Assembly: GCA_009767595.1 (NCBI GenBank)
Contig: VSDK01016794.1
Span: 207,700-271,699, forward strand
Origin: Symbiodinium kawagutii
Taxonomy: Eukaryota; Sar; Dinophyceae; Suessiales; Symbiodiniaceae
DNA: 64,000 nt
Direction of reading: 5' to 3'
Below the pieces are notes generated by a model. The model did not search any database and was not told where the DNA came from. It worked only from the letters and a program-made list of their open reading frames with translations. Shown here one piece after another: positions 24,901 through 33,099 of this stretch (position 1 is its first letter; the number at the start of each line of letters is the position of its first letter). Position numbers and translations under genes: made by a program.

Positions 24901-27124
24901 GCAAGGAAAGGGCTTGCAAAGGTGGACCAAAAGCTTGAAACTCGGACTGCACCAAGCTAAGCAGTCCCGCAGTACGTTGATCAAATCTTTCCTGTTCAAC
25001 AATGACATGCGGACGAAGAGAGTGCGGAAATGCATGATCACCAGGCGGTCTCCCACGCACCACATGTATGTAAATAGGCGAGGCCATGTCACATAGGTCA
25101 ATCCACGCTTGGCACAGGGTGGCAACACTCATGCGGGGATCAAGACGCATCGTGACCGCCCGTGGTAGTAAACAGGCCCGATGAAACCGGTGGTTGATAA
25201 ACCAAGATGTGACAACTGTCCCTGGTTCAAGCTGCGAAAGAACTGATACAGCGGAATGCTCAATGACAGAAGGAGCTTGCGCTGAGGCAGAATCAGTTGA
25301 CAATTCGAAGCTGATTGTAGGAGAAACAGTCCCCTCACCCTGGCCACTGGACATGGTACAACTTTGCCTGGCATCAAGAGGAATGTGAGCCCGAACATAC
25401 GCACCATTAAAGATTTCCCGAAGTGACAAGTCCTGCACTGACCAAAGTTCATCATCGAGAAAGATGAGCACACGGGTGAGGGTAGCAGGAGGCAGAGAAA
25501 GAAGTCCAAGTTTCTCGCACAACTGCAAACGTGTCAGGGATGGTTGCAAAAGCATCACCGATCGATCAACGAGAGGATTGACCCCACATGTACGAGATTG
25601 TGGTGCATCATGCATGACCAAATCACAAAGAGCAAAGCGAAGATTGGCTGAGGTTGGTTTGTCAAACACACGGTGGGCAATGATGACGTTTGAGGACTCG
25701 GAAGTGCCACAGGGATAACCCATGACTTTGTACACCGCAACAAGGTCATGCACAGAGAGTCCAAGCAAGGAAGCGACATCAAAGACCATGTCGTCATGTG
25801 AGCGCCAACGAACCAAAGCATGCTTGAAGAAATGTCCAACGGTATGTACATACGTACTCTGTAGATCATCCTCAGGCGCATGGGTTAAAGCATCCTCAGA
25901 GGAGGGCACATCATCGCCAAGGTCAAGAGGATCACTGAGATCATCAGCACTGAGGGGTGAGTCTTCCGTCTCCGAATGAGGTTCAACTGGCCGTTGCATC
26001 AAGGTCACATGGTCATCAGTGAAACTCTGGTCATGAGTCAGAGTACACAACGTAGCGACAATCGACGAGCCAATGGAGGCTTGTCTTAGAGGTGCATGCC
26101 GAGCAATCACATGGCCGTTGATTCGGATGCGCGCAATGGAAGAATCATGGAACAGTCCAAGGTACAAACGTTGAAAGAGAGTACGAAATTGAACAAGACC
26201 CGGAACAAACAAGGCTTCCTGCATGATCAAGTGAGGGCTCCGATCCTCATGCACTATCGAGGCAAGAGCAGGGATCTCTTCCACACGAGGCGCTTGAAAC
26301 ACGATCAAATGGTGATCAGGTTGACCAGGATGAGAGTTGATCGCATGAGTCCGAGGTGGAACATGTGAAGTGACCCAAACAACATGGAGCGGGCGAGTAG
26401 GATCAATATGCTCTCTCCAAATCTCACGAAGCTTGAGTTTCCAATGGTACCAGTCCCAACTGAAACGGTGACGCACAAAGTCAGCAGTCTCACGTCGACG
26501 ATCTCCATGGAGAAACCAAGAGATAACATTCATCACTGGTCCCTCATGTTCATGAACAAATCCAAGATGATTGAGAATGCCAAAGCCATCATGCAACCAC
26601 TGTGGAGCATGAGCAGGTGGGTTCTCAGGGATTGTCGGGAGGTCAGTCAACAAGGGAGTGATAGGATCCTCAGTTCGCTGAGAGTGGGAGCCGTAATCAC
26701 AAGGTTCATCCGTGTTGGGTTCAAAGTCGAGAAGGCTTGAATTCCACACAGAGGGAGTGCAAGCGAGTGGATGTGAATGAGAAGAAGAGGAAAACTCAAC
26801 TGAATCAGAACAGCCTGAATGCAGAGCAGTGGGGAAAGCCGCATCCCAATACTCCGCAAGTTCATCACTAACCTGAGAGGCAAGATGTTGCGCTTCTGAA
26901 ATGGCATGCCATGAGAATTTGCAATCCTGTGCAAGGTTCACAGTATGGACATGTCTGGCAACTTCAGTATCGGAAAGGCCTGTTACAGAACATGCTGCAC
27001 GATGAGCTATCTTAGCACGATCATAGGCATTGGATCTGAACCTAACCTTCCGATTTCCATTGAAGGGCACTGGCCTTGTGCGCAGTCCTTTCTTGAGACA
27101 AGAACGTACGCGGCCATCACTCAC
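18950..27124 (-). CDS. LINE polyprotein: RNase H, APE endonuclease, reverse transcriptase
   Basis: A 2724-codon intronless frame. Residues about 1-1155 are a long region with three related modules (about 195-360, 634-760, 871-1000). RNase H spans about 1158-1310 with YTDGS (D1166), E1207, D1241, H1288 and D1298. An EEP/APE endonuclease spans about 1395-1650 with E1429 (IGIQETR), D1542/N1544 (LGDSNAH) and D1637-H1638. Reverse transcriptase spans about 1885-2290 with KAAGPDG, motif A D2022 (VFVDLRAAF), motif B TRGTRPGSPLADV and motif C WVDD (D2165-D2166). Cys/His fingers follow at about 2499-2560. The product should nick target DNA and copy the element RNA into it. The first codon given is GTG; the frame stays open to about 27303 without an ATG, so translation probably enters from an upstream frame. 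It ends at a TAG after ..GVELR. Confidence 0.93.
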   Translation of the reverse strand: MSDGRVRSCLKKGLRTRPVPFNGNRKVRFRSNAYDRAKIAHRAACSVTGLSDTEVARHVHTVNLAQDCKFSWHAISEAQHLASQVSDELAEYWDAAFPTALHSGCSDSVEFSSSSHSHPLACTPSVWNSSLLDFEPNTDEPCDYGSHSQRTEDPITPLLTDLPTIPENPPAHAPQWLHDGFGILNHLGFVHEHEGPVMNVISWFLHGDRRRETADFVRHRFSWDWYHWKLKLREIWREHIDPTRPLHVVWVTSHVPPRTHAINSHPGQPDHHLIVFQAPRVEEIPALASIVHEDRSPHLIMQEALFVPGLVQFRTLFQRLYLGLFHDSSIARIRINGHVIARHAPLRQASIGSSIVATLCTLTHDQSFTDDHVTLMQRPVEPHSETEDSPLSADDLSDPLDLGDDVPSSEDALTHAPEDDLQSTYVHTVGHFFKHALVRWRSHDDMVFDVASLLGLSVHDLVAVYKVMGYPCGTSESSNVIIAHRVFDKPTSANLRFALCDLVMHDAPQSRTCGVNPLVDRSVMLLQPSLTRLQLCEKLGLLSLPPATLTRVLIFLDDELWSVQDLSLREIFNGAYVRAHIPLDARQSCTMSSGQGEGTVSPTISFELSTDSASAQAPSVIEHSAVSVLSQLEPGTVVTSWFINHRFHRACLLPRAVTMRLDPRMSVATLCQAWIDLCDMASPIYIHVVRGRPPGDHAFPHSLRPHVIVEQERFDQRTAGLLSLVQSEFQAFGPPLQALSLPSWVSGSVLADIAGIALPCMRMLECHALADDVPLHPVGRSKTRSGALYRFLVSRRPVDSVSLADDHTSLVQLSLDRILTTSTPSSSSHEQVEPPPSAPDRTLRLDGVTVVFHHGDTLWHTWNAYAATELLEEGPTAYFASFFVTPSAPVCHRQRPIRLTDDLAQWHENVVTQWIDVIDPNHDVHVHLVTPRPPAGINVGRAGHLVILQHPQDDQKVYHLTEIGLTNRPVYAVQFAPNFVDRVRVLYDSARLDDCILPNYRCRVWHHRHEVTHEAVPSYDGLGLVLTIQRTAVENRESTVFLHDEEPSPYDIATASDLPLSSSFSPRGSQLDFSAACSHETAGSSTSSHATSLCLDSLIPPSPSPSVVQLDFAPAIAAFHQVLDLSLPTLPTWPVDQGWTSDFQAQLLDLPKWTGDTPFAYQFYTDGSRCRSQLGAGVIMMIVTANGSELGGILADPAHGTHNGHAEHHAMTWALIWAVQIAKWHRLCYPTSPSQFCFNFDAVTTASLAGGTWAAHVDGDWKRLMRALELLLRSHCGDAIAWNHVYAHQGHLLNEGADSLAKFAAKHLLPYEHPFKLWLQPTFLQSLAWAWTLPLGLPVTPGSGTHPVLVSPPNVSPADLDTQVPQDDGCVDSVIVHHELWLRLATANVLTVGQDVAVATDREPVVGARQTLLIDQFLREKFHVIGIQETRHRNQTFFETDHVIGLAHPALPSGHEGIQLWFNKRDRFCADSRPFARQDLLLVSSAPDSLVVRVQHPVLRCLVICCHAPHSARPPEDLHPFWEELSRCVAKYSHLPILFLGDSNAHLGSSVSEVVGDVSPAQENLAGQLFHDWCLSNRVYLPSTFPACHHGPSFTCLYPGNRGGARLDYVGLPCDVSIRSVRSWVSDSIGISTTRIDHFVACCECAWICTRSLTPPCRKPPVIPSFSDPLFRQAFQSLWNLHPFVPSPCLDVHAHADALSHHIRNIALQATRGMGLRPVNRRKRHISLDTWRLVDYRRWLCRLIRQCRSVPPTQRASLGDVDSLCSQYKWISQAVKQAIQAEDRAFFIELASRAGNTCHRHGLQGLWKSIRHLLPKGQRKRAQARFDMHDAPLQHFETLEAGVTQPISHARAATVAHQCRNFQPPAGVVQLEQIPSVLDTELQCLKQRPGKAAGPDGLILLTCSTTLHLFWLLLSMRYCVRSVLSGCEPHSFKGGRLVSLYKHKGSKQDPASYRGILVASVAAKLFQGWLRTHVLPTFLATRESGQIGGVPGCQPQTGIHLIQLHAKVARARRLSSAVVFVDLRAAFHHMARQWIFNAVPCDHHQLLSSMLDSRDFDVEDIAALLAGHSSPLQHSMPPLLFRLLNDVHSGTWFNLADPTVPDSVSPRVTVTTRGTRPGSPLADVCFNIFMTQALRAITSQLQALPLVQAGNQAAQCDMPPITWVDDIAVPLFAASPSDLVPLVQQVVGIVHDQMSVRGMTVNYSKNKTAVALMFRGQGSTVHRTAVFGLKSSGVILVHARNHLIQLPVVATYRHLGAQYHMDNNVDIELAHRLSAARQAFADAKRSLFLNRSIPCKARLTLFHSLITSRLFYGAAVWLGVTPQHIKRVDSALMRMLRQLIGNGFWSPEVCVPDAALRAQFDLPPFRLTLAKLRLTYLPVVARFGLSVYLDALLIDNRANQGWLQDVRTDLEWLYSLLPLPFELPENTAEGWRTFFAHVAGFQGWMPWIKRAFARHMLQEKVAHDTQHLHELVLQELQEQQRICPCVPSAPVAVDKPFVCDEAFVDRRLLAQHRFRAHSLHSEESMLIHSTRCGGCLRNFHTSHRMLQHLKYHPNGCLWKLRTFRLPDTPHKASLPDHLKRVARLPCERDVAGPLLPDPAQHARSQLLTKLWHLKNHPWFPIVCSVSCESLSWLPSLTRALDSTSVPTRTSSAALVHSWLDSCLQLVCDYTDDHLRGGIALFQWIDRCFAGHFAHRPSESTLLQCSDAELIVWEFLKGLDGVELR

Positions 27125-27667
27125 GACCCTTTGGCTTCTGACATGGATGCATTTTTTGCTTCCGACGGGGTAGCATTTGGACCAGATGCACTTTCGCCTC
27201 GGATTCTTTTCCTCTCTCTTTCCCTGCGTCGTCTGAATCCACTGCTTCCACTTCTGCCGCTGGTTCTTTGACGACGATGGCTTGTGAACATTGTTCGATC
27301 AGGTCTTGGACCTTTTTGCGGAGCTCGACCTCTTCCCCAATGGAAACCTCTGGGACTTCGAGGCTTTCCAGCAGCAATTCGGGCACCACTGGAGTTGTCG
27401 ACGATCCCAGTGATGTAGTGGCTGCTTGGGCATTGAGACGCTGCAGCAACCGATGAGCGACATGGAGCTCTTCCGTGGCCTTCTGGATCTTCTCGCCAAA
27501 GCCACTTTGCGTCTGCTCGTACTCCTTCAGTTGAGCCTGCCAACTCTGTGCCGAAAGGGCAAGGTGCTGAAGCCAGGAGCGACGATGTGCAGTGCGAGCC
27601 TCGTTGAGTTGCTGGAGCTCCTTCCTCAACTTCCCATTGTTCCCATCGCTGGCCACAGTTCACTGTA
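27117..27667 (-). CDS. LINE ORF1-like coiled-coil segment (no ATG)
   Basis: About 180 codons open from just after a TGA near 27668 to the TGA at 27117-27119. The first possible start is GTG at 27656; no ATG is near, so it is probably read as a continuation of the zinc-finger frame lying +1 upstream. Residues about 8-75 form a charged helix (LRKELQQLNEARTAHRRSW, LKEYEQTQSGFGEKIQKA, ELHVAHRLLQRLNA), followed by a Ser/Thr/Pro stretch, a second helix (EEVELRKKVQDLIEQC) and a basic tail. This fits the coiled-coil and nucleic-acid-binding layout of LINE ORF1 proteins. Its stop lies inside the polyprotein frame, which is +1 relative to it and open since about 27303, giving roughly 190 nt of overlap in which a frame change could occur. 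Confidence 0.7.
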
Positions 27668-27738
27668 AGGCATCTCACTTCTTTGGCCTTCATGATTCGA
27701 TAGCACCATTTGCATCTCCACGGAGTCAACTCCTCCAT
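27665..27738 (-). CDS. N-terminal zinc finger of the LINE
   Basis: ATG at 27738 opens MEELTPWRCKWC, followed by a second cysteine pair, giving C-x2-C-x10-C-x4-C with a Trp before the first Cys and another after the last (C9, C12, C23, C28, W32). This is a RanBP2-like or zinc-ribbon pattern. It is the only one of the element's three overlapping frames with a good ATG. The frame itself stays open to 27121, but the following residues look like noise while the coiled coil appears in the +1 frame from about 27665, so the useful part is short. Probably the true N-terminus of the element's first protein. Confidence 0.6.
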
Positions 27739-27999
27739 TGCAAAGAGCTGAGACGAAGCTGTCCTCTTCAGACAGAAGCGATTCAGAAATTTGCGGTCCG
27801 CAGAATGGTGGTTCGATAGATGTTTCACAGCCTGAGCAATTCGAAGCGGTGACAGAACAAGAAATCCACGACGATGCAACCACAAGTTGCGTCGTGCCGC
27901 AGCTCTCGCCTTTCTCCACCGTCTCCTCTGCGTTGGTGTAATGACCTCCAAGAAGGGCACAAACCAGGAGCAGTGAAAACATTCACCCCAGGATTACAG

Positions 28000-28173
28000 G
28001 GCTGGGACCCTTCGTTGAACAATACGCCAGGGCGAACCAGGTCAGCGCAGCTCAACTCGAAGGCGAAGATGGAGCGCCCGCGGGACTACTACCGCCCGCT
28101 AAGGCTTCCCTGCAAGGCACAAGGCGGAGGGGCCACTTCCACCAAGTGCAACGAGCCGAAACCTTTGACACTG
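28000..28173 (+). CDS. Exon-like island just outside the LINE head
   Basis: Plus strand: CAGGATTACAG then GLGPFVEQYARANQVSAAQL, EGEDGAPAGLLPPAKASLQG, TRRRGHFHQVQRAETFDTG, then GTCAAC. Good composition and borders. It lies about 260 bp from the LINE zinc-finger ATG and on the opposite strand, so if real the LINE inserted beside or within a plus-strand host gene. Confidence 0.42.
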
Positions 28174-28189
28174 GTCAACATTGGTGGTA

Positions 28190-28640
28190 ATAATTCACAA
28201 TCGCTGGCAATGGTTGTACAATAATGTTGCTAGTGGTTGGTATTGGTTGATAAAATTTAGTAATGGTTGATCACGGTTGAAAATGCTTGATTTTGATTGA
28301 AAAATCGATACCTGTTGATAGTGGCTGGTAATAGTTGATAATAAATTGTTACTAATGGTTGGTAATGGTTGATAACGGTCAATCAATGGTTAAAAATGAT
28401 TAATCAATGATGGTCAAGTAGTGGTCAATCATGGTCAATAATCGCTAATCATGGTTGATGATTGGTAATGGTAAATAATGGCTGCCAATTTTTAGGTAAT
28501 GGTTTGTGGTGGTCGATAATGGTTGGTAATGGCCGGTAAACGGTTGATAATGGCTGACAATGGATGATGATGGTTGGTAGTGGTCGATAGTGGTTGCGAT
28601 TGGTTAGTAATGGTCAATCGATGCTTAGTAATGGTTAAGT
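28190..28640. other. TGGTTGATAA-type low-complexity stretch
   Basis: Imperfect repeats of AATGGTTGATAATGG; similar blocks at 4730-4920, 53040-53210 and 54330-54770. Confidence 0.75.
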
Positions 28641-28879
28641 AGTCATTGACAATGAATGGTCCATTGATTGTAACTGATGAAAAACTTTGGCTGTGTAAGT
28701 GTTAAATAATGAAATCGTGCATAATTCATGCTGAGCTTCTGGAAAATGGTGGCATATGCTGGCCAATGAAATTCAGCTAGTGGAAAAAAAACACGATATA
28801 GTGGATGATTAAGGAATGGAAAACAATGGTGAATAAGTGAAAAATAAAAAGTCATTGCCAATGATACGGATCGATGATT

Positions 28880-28889
28880 TATGATGATT

Positions 28890-28922
<33 letters not shown>

Positions 28923-29221
28923 GATGGTGATGATGNNNNNNNNNNNNNNNNNNNNNNNNNNNNNNNNNNNNNNNNNNNNNNNNNNNNNNNNNNNNNNNNN
29001 NNNNNNNNNNNNNNNNNNNNNNNNNNNNNNNNNNNNNNNNNNNNNNNNNNNNNNNNNNNNNNNNNNNNNNNNNNNNNNNNNNNNNNNNNNNNNNNNNNNN
29101 NNNNNNNNNNNNNNNNNNNNNNNNNNNNNNNNNNNNNNNNNNNNNNNNNNNNNNNNNNNNNNNNNNNNNNNNNNNNNNNNNNNNNNNNNNNNNNNNNNNN
29201 NNNNNNNNNNNNNNNNNNNNN

Positions 29222-29273
<52 letters not shown>
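28880..29273. repeat. (GAT)n microsatellite with assembly gap
   Basis: GAT repeats on both sides of a 286 N gap (28936-29221); His- or Met-run frames here are repeat translations. Confidence 0.95.
28936..29221. other. Assembly gap (286 N)
   Basis: Run of N inside a (GAT)n tract. Confidence 1.
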
Positions 29274-29274
<1 letters not shown>

Positions 29275-29802
29275 CTATTGTCACTCTTTTTATATGTTAT
29301 CATCATCCAATATGATCGATGTTGATCAACGATCGATCTGTGCGCAAGGCTGTCTTTTGGCTCCATGAAACTCCGGCTGCGCCCAGTCAGGGCCCGCACC
29401 CTCCGGGGTGGTTCTGTCCAGCACGTGGCACCCCCACAGGTGCCGGTGGCCCGGGATGCGCCTGACGCCAAGGAGTCCAACGGATGGAATCACCAGCAAA
29501 CAAATGCGGCTGATTTATATGGATCTTCCTTTATATATATATATATATATTTTATTTATTTATTTACATCAACAAATGGATCTCCCATTAATCATACTAC
29601 ATGCGCATTGAAATTCGCGTGAACATTTGAAACAATAAGCTGCGGAACTATATTACATACACTATATGCAAAACTCAACTAGACGCATTGCACTGCATTG
29701 CATCGGCAGGACATTACCTTACATGGAGACATGGTGTGCCCTGTGCCTCTGATTAAGGGTCGCGAATGATGATAGCTCTCGGGATGTCTCGAAAAGGTGA
29801 AC

Positions 29803-30047
29803 TGGCTGTGGGTCAGTTCACCCTGTGTCCCTGGTTCCCCCATTATCAACCAGGCTGTTTTCCCTGTGGTTGTTGATTCTCTCCCATGAAAGTTGCTTGG
29901 TCTATATGGCAGTGGGTCAAGACCCTGTACCCCTGGTTCCCCTATCATTAACCACTGTTTTCCCGATTATTGTTGGTGGATATCCCCCATTAGTTGGGTG
30001 GTTAATATTGACCCATAGCCATATTGACCATTATTGACCCATAGCCA
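29803..30047. repeat. Two or three family 2 elements, tandem
   Basis: TGGCTGTGGGTCAG at 29803, a second start TGGCAGTGGGTCAAGACC near 29908, and two successive ends ATTGACCCATAGCCA (30022 and 30047). Confidence 0.75.
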
Positions 30048-30220
30048 AGTCACGGGTCCAAAACGCTGCCAGGATTTCAACAAAAAAACATCTGGCCTCG
30101 CCTGGCCATGCAACCAACAACGTTGGACCAATCTTCAGCACCAACCGCTGACCGCTGACCCGGCACCCCACTTTCATCAACCATTGCGTACCCTATCATT
30201 AAACATTGGGGGTTTCCCAC

Positions 30221-30309
30221 CATTCACGGCACAGCATCGCGGCGCAGCATCGCGTCTCCTGATTCAGTTGATCCAAGTACTGCTCGATCGCAGCCTGCTC
30301 CAGCCTCGC
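30221..30309 (-). CDS. Short coiled-coil exon
   Basis: Minus strand: TAATCCAG then ARLEQAAIEQYLDQLNQETR and CCAAMLCRE then GTGGGA. Both splice borders fit; amphipathic helix with a Cys pair. The sequence after the donor (30150-30220) resembles family 2 internal sequence, so the intron may again contain such an element. Confidence 0.45.
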
Positions 30310-30361
30310 CTGGATTAGTGCGTAACTCAGGGAACTCATACGCTTAAGGGATACCTCAAGG

Positions 30362-30421
30362 GATGCTACTTAGATCTACTTAGATCTACTTAGATCTGCT
30401 TAGATCTGCTTAGATCTCCTT
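30362..30421. repeat. 10 bp tandem repeat
   Basis: CTTAGATCTA / CTTAGATCTG repeated about six times. Confidence 0.85.
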
Positions 30422-30655
30422 AGTACTGAGAACTCACATGTTAAGTGATGTTAAGTGATTGGTCATGGTGAGCAACCATAGTTGGCAAAGGTGTATCAAC
30501 AATATTGATCATCACTTAACCAAACGCTGACGAATATCACCGTCATCAAGGGCGGCCGTGGCAAGGGGGATCAAGCACCATCCCATGGTTAACTTGTGGT
30601 TAATAATAGTTAAATATGGTTATGTATGGTAGTAATGGCTAATAATGATCATTAA

Positions 30656-30757
30656 CTGGTTGGTGGTTGAACCATCCCCATGAAAGATATGCTTGTCAAC
30701 CAACCATTTGTTAACAACTACTGGAGAAAATAAAAAATGTTTGAAACCACCAACCAG
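30656..30757. repeat. Family 3 inverted-repeat element
   Basis: CTGGTTGGTGGTTGAACCA ... ATGTTTGAAACCACCAACCAG inverted ends; 102 bp. Confidence 0.75.
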
Positions 30758-31270
30758 ATTACTTCTACTCCAAGATGGCAATTCATGGCAAGTAACAATA
30801 TGGCTGAGTAATCTGATGATTTTGATGGCTCTTCACGCATAATATCGCTGCTAAATCGGCCAATAGCTGGTAATGGAGAATGGCAAGTAATCGTGGTGGC
30901 GCCATGAACCAACTAATTCAGAACACATGTACTGATGAACCATGGCTACTGACGGTTAATGGTAGTCTACAGTGGTTGATAGGGGTTCATGACAATGTTC
31001 CTGAACGGAAATGATCGTAAGAACGGGAGTGGTTTCATGGCTAAAAGTCGATGATGGTTTGCAAGAATCATTTCATTGATCATGGCTTATTGTAACAGTT
31101 GAGAGAAATAGAGGACAACAATCAGCAATATCAACGGTGCTGCAACCTCCAGCATATTCCAGGGTGGAATGATGCCGTGACAAACCAATCATTGGTGTTT
31201 CGCGACCCTGTTTCTGACTGATGTTCATGCACTGAACTTTTTGCGGGGCAGAGCCATACCCGCCACCTAC

Positions 31271-31374
31271 TGGACTGCTGAACAGGAACACCCATGACAA
31301 GACTGTGCCACACCATATCCGTTGTGGCAGGCCTGTAGACAAGCTCAACCGTATCAGACACCGAATCCCCACAT
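31271..31374 (-). CDS. Exon-like island
   Basis: Minus strand: pyrimidine-rich TATCTTCTTGCAG acceptor, then in phase 1 CGDSVSDTVELVYRPATTDM and VWHSLVMGVPVQQS, then GTAGGT donor. Strong splice borders; beta-strand-like composition. A second minus frame is also open (31073-31444), so the phase is a judgement. Confidence 0.48.
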
Positions 31375-31990
31375 CTGCAAGAAGATAAAGCTTGGGAATT
31401 TCACAGACATCAAAAATCCGCGCTGTACACCTTTCCCAATCCACGCCTACCGACAGTCTTCGTAAACCAATAAAACAATCTTTGGCACCACATTATTTCA
31501 CTGATCCGCTAAAATGATCGCGGAAAAGACTCAAACCCTGGCAGTTTCCATTGTCACAATTCGCGTGATAGCGGATAATATCATTTGACAATGGTCCATG
31601 AAATGGTTGTTGAGCGATCCCGGTGAATTTCACAGTCTAGAATAACTGATCATGGAGTTGATAATGGTTGACTTGCCTCAGTGGTCAATCACTTGACAAC
31701 CAAGTCTGCTAGCGACTTGGCATTGAAACCAACACCACAACAACGGAAGTCACTTCGACAGAAACCTGGGCGGCCAGAACTTGCCCGGAGCCTCAGTAGG
31801 TGGTTCATAGTCTCTTGAACTCGGCATGCTATTGCACCGTCGTGGGGGCATCTCGGGACCCTCCTCAGGCACCACGGGTGATGGTGGTTCAGCCCTGCCC
31901 TGTGAAACCCTGGAAGAATGATCAGTTTTTTGTGTCGATGGCCAGGCGTGCGCCATCAAAAAGAAAGAACATTGGATTAGAAAAAAAACA

Positions 31991-32085
31991 TATGGGGGGT
32001 TCTCAAACTAGGGGCACCCCCAACTCATCCTTTTTTGATCATTTACAGTAATCAACCAATCATTTTTGGGGGTCCTGTATTCACC
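31991..32085. repeat. Family 1 inverted-repeat element
   Basis: TATGGGGGGTTCTCAAACT then AGGGGCACCCCCAA; right half CATTTTTGGGGGTCCTG, outer right end degraded. Confidence 0.65.
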
Positions 32086-32540
32086 CTCATATCCCTTTGT
32101 TCTTTTTTCTTTTGACTGTCCACATCAATCTCAACTTCATGTCACCGTTAAATATCATGAGTTGCTATGCCCCCACCTCCAAAAAATGTGGGTATTCTCT
32201 TGTTACGGAAACCAGCCATGGCGTTACAGGAAATCGGCGAAACATGGAAGCGAAACTTTAGGGTAGCCATGTGGCTATGGGGCACGATCAACCGATCAAC
32301 CATCAATTTCATGGGAGAAATATTGCCCACAAATGATGGGCGCTAAAAGCCAACAATCGTAGGGAATACGTGGGAATACAATGGTCAACGGCATGCGCCA
32401 TGGATGAATCTACGCACCGCAAGCTTCGGAGTGTTTCAGTTCGAAACTCTAAGAATGACTGGGTTATGAGCCATCCACAACCCTACCCAACCATCAACCA
32501 TCACCAAGTGTTGCTGTGAAATCCTGTGGTTTCAACCAAC

Positions 32541-32646
32541 CCTGGTGACACCTCTAGGTCAAACTCATGCCCACATCTCCCAGATGGGAAAATCTCCTTC
32601 CGGAAAGCCCTAGAATTGCTAGTTGCAACGAGGATTTCATATGGGG
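32541..32646 (-). CDS. Exon abutting a family 2 element (3' side)
   Basis: Directly after the family 2 terminus (..GACCCACAG, acceptor at 32647) the minus strand reads PYEILVATSNSRAFRKEIF then PSGRCGHEFDLEVSP. A donor-like GTTGGT follows at 32540. Frame and phase agree with the exon at 32757-32885 if the 110 nt element is removed as a GC-AG intron. Confidence 0.45.
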
Positions 32647-32760
32647 CTGTGGGTCAAAACCCTTAGTCCCCCTGGTTCCCCATCATTTACCATTGTTTTC
32701 CCTATAGTTGTTGGTTATTATCCCCCATTATTGGTTGGTTCATATTGACCCATAGCCATA
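32644..32760. repeat. Family 2 element, candidate introner
   Basis: GGCTGTGGGTCAAAACCC ... CATATTGACCCATAGCCA. Both sides read as exons on the minus strand; excision of 32647-32756 as GC-AG restores one frame. Confidence 0.8.
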
Positions 32761-32885
32761 GATTTTCCTATCCACCAGCCCTGCCGCGATCACGGCCTCG
32801 CTTGTGAAGTCGATAAAGGTTCGCCGATAGAGGAGCTGACCCGCCATGGAAAGGTCACACCAAGGGCGGGACGCCGCGTCGTGTG
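32757..32885 (-). CDS. Exon abutting a family 2 element (5' side)
   Basis: Minus-strand island, preceded by TCGTTAG, reads HDAASRPWCDLSMAGQLLYR then RTFIDFTSEAVIAAGLVDRK and IY. It runs straight into the family 2 terminus at 32756, where GC (of GCTATGGGTC) would be the 5' splice site. Joined across the element in phase 1 it continues as APYEILVATSN. The protein is not recognised. Confidence 0.5.
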
Positions 32886-33099
32886 CTAACGACGGATAAG
32901 TGAAAACCTCGATTTCTTCGATGTCTTTAACTTGGTGGCTGAACTAGATCCCTTGCTAAAAATAATTTTTTTAGTGGTTATATGGTAAATCAATCAAATC
33001 CCAAAAAGACTAAAAACCTAAGTTAGTGGGTATAAGCCATCCAGTTAAGATTGATGGTTCTCTGATGGTGGTTTACACTGCAGTGATGTTGAATGATGA

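Larger units (their letters stand above)
17852..27738 (-). mobile_element. LINE-type (non-LTR) retrotransposon, near full length
   Basis: A roughly 9.9 kb block of about 50% GC, free of the microsatellites that fill its flanks. On the minus strand it encodes a zinc finger, a coiled coil, a giant polyprotein with RNase H, APE-type endonuclease and reverse transcriptase, and after one in-frame TAG a methyltransferase-like domain. No long terminal repeats or integrase are seen, and the endonuclease is of the exonuclease/endonuclease/phosphatase (EEP) type, which defines APE-class LINEs. No poly(A) tail or target-site duplication could be identified, so the true ends are not fixed; limits given are those of the coding blocks. 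All catalytic residues checked by eye in RNase H, endonuclease and reverse transcriptase are present, so the copy looks young, but two frame changes and one stop codon interrupt it. Confidence 0.9.

Noticed and set aside
27121..27960. 279-codon frame over the LINE head as an independent protein
   Set aside because: Starts at GTG; after the zinc finger the residues look like an off-frame reading of the coiled coil.
29345..29370. Possible spliced-leader relic (TTTTGGCTC)
   Set aside because: Only about nine bases match the dinoflagellate spliced leader as I recall it, which is too few.
28809..29480. Long ORFs with poly-His, poly-Met or poly-Ile runs
   Set aside because: Translations of (GAT)n and of the assembly gap.
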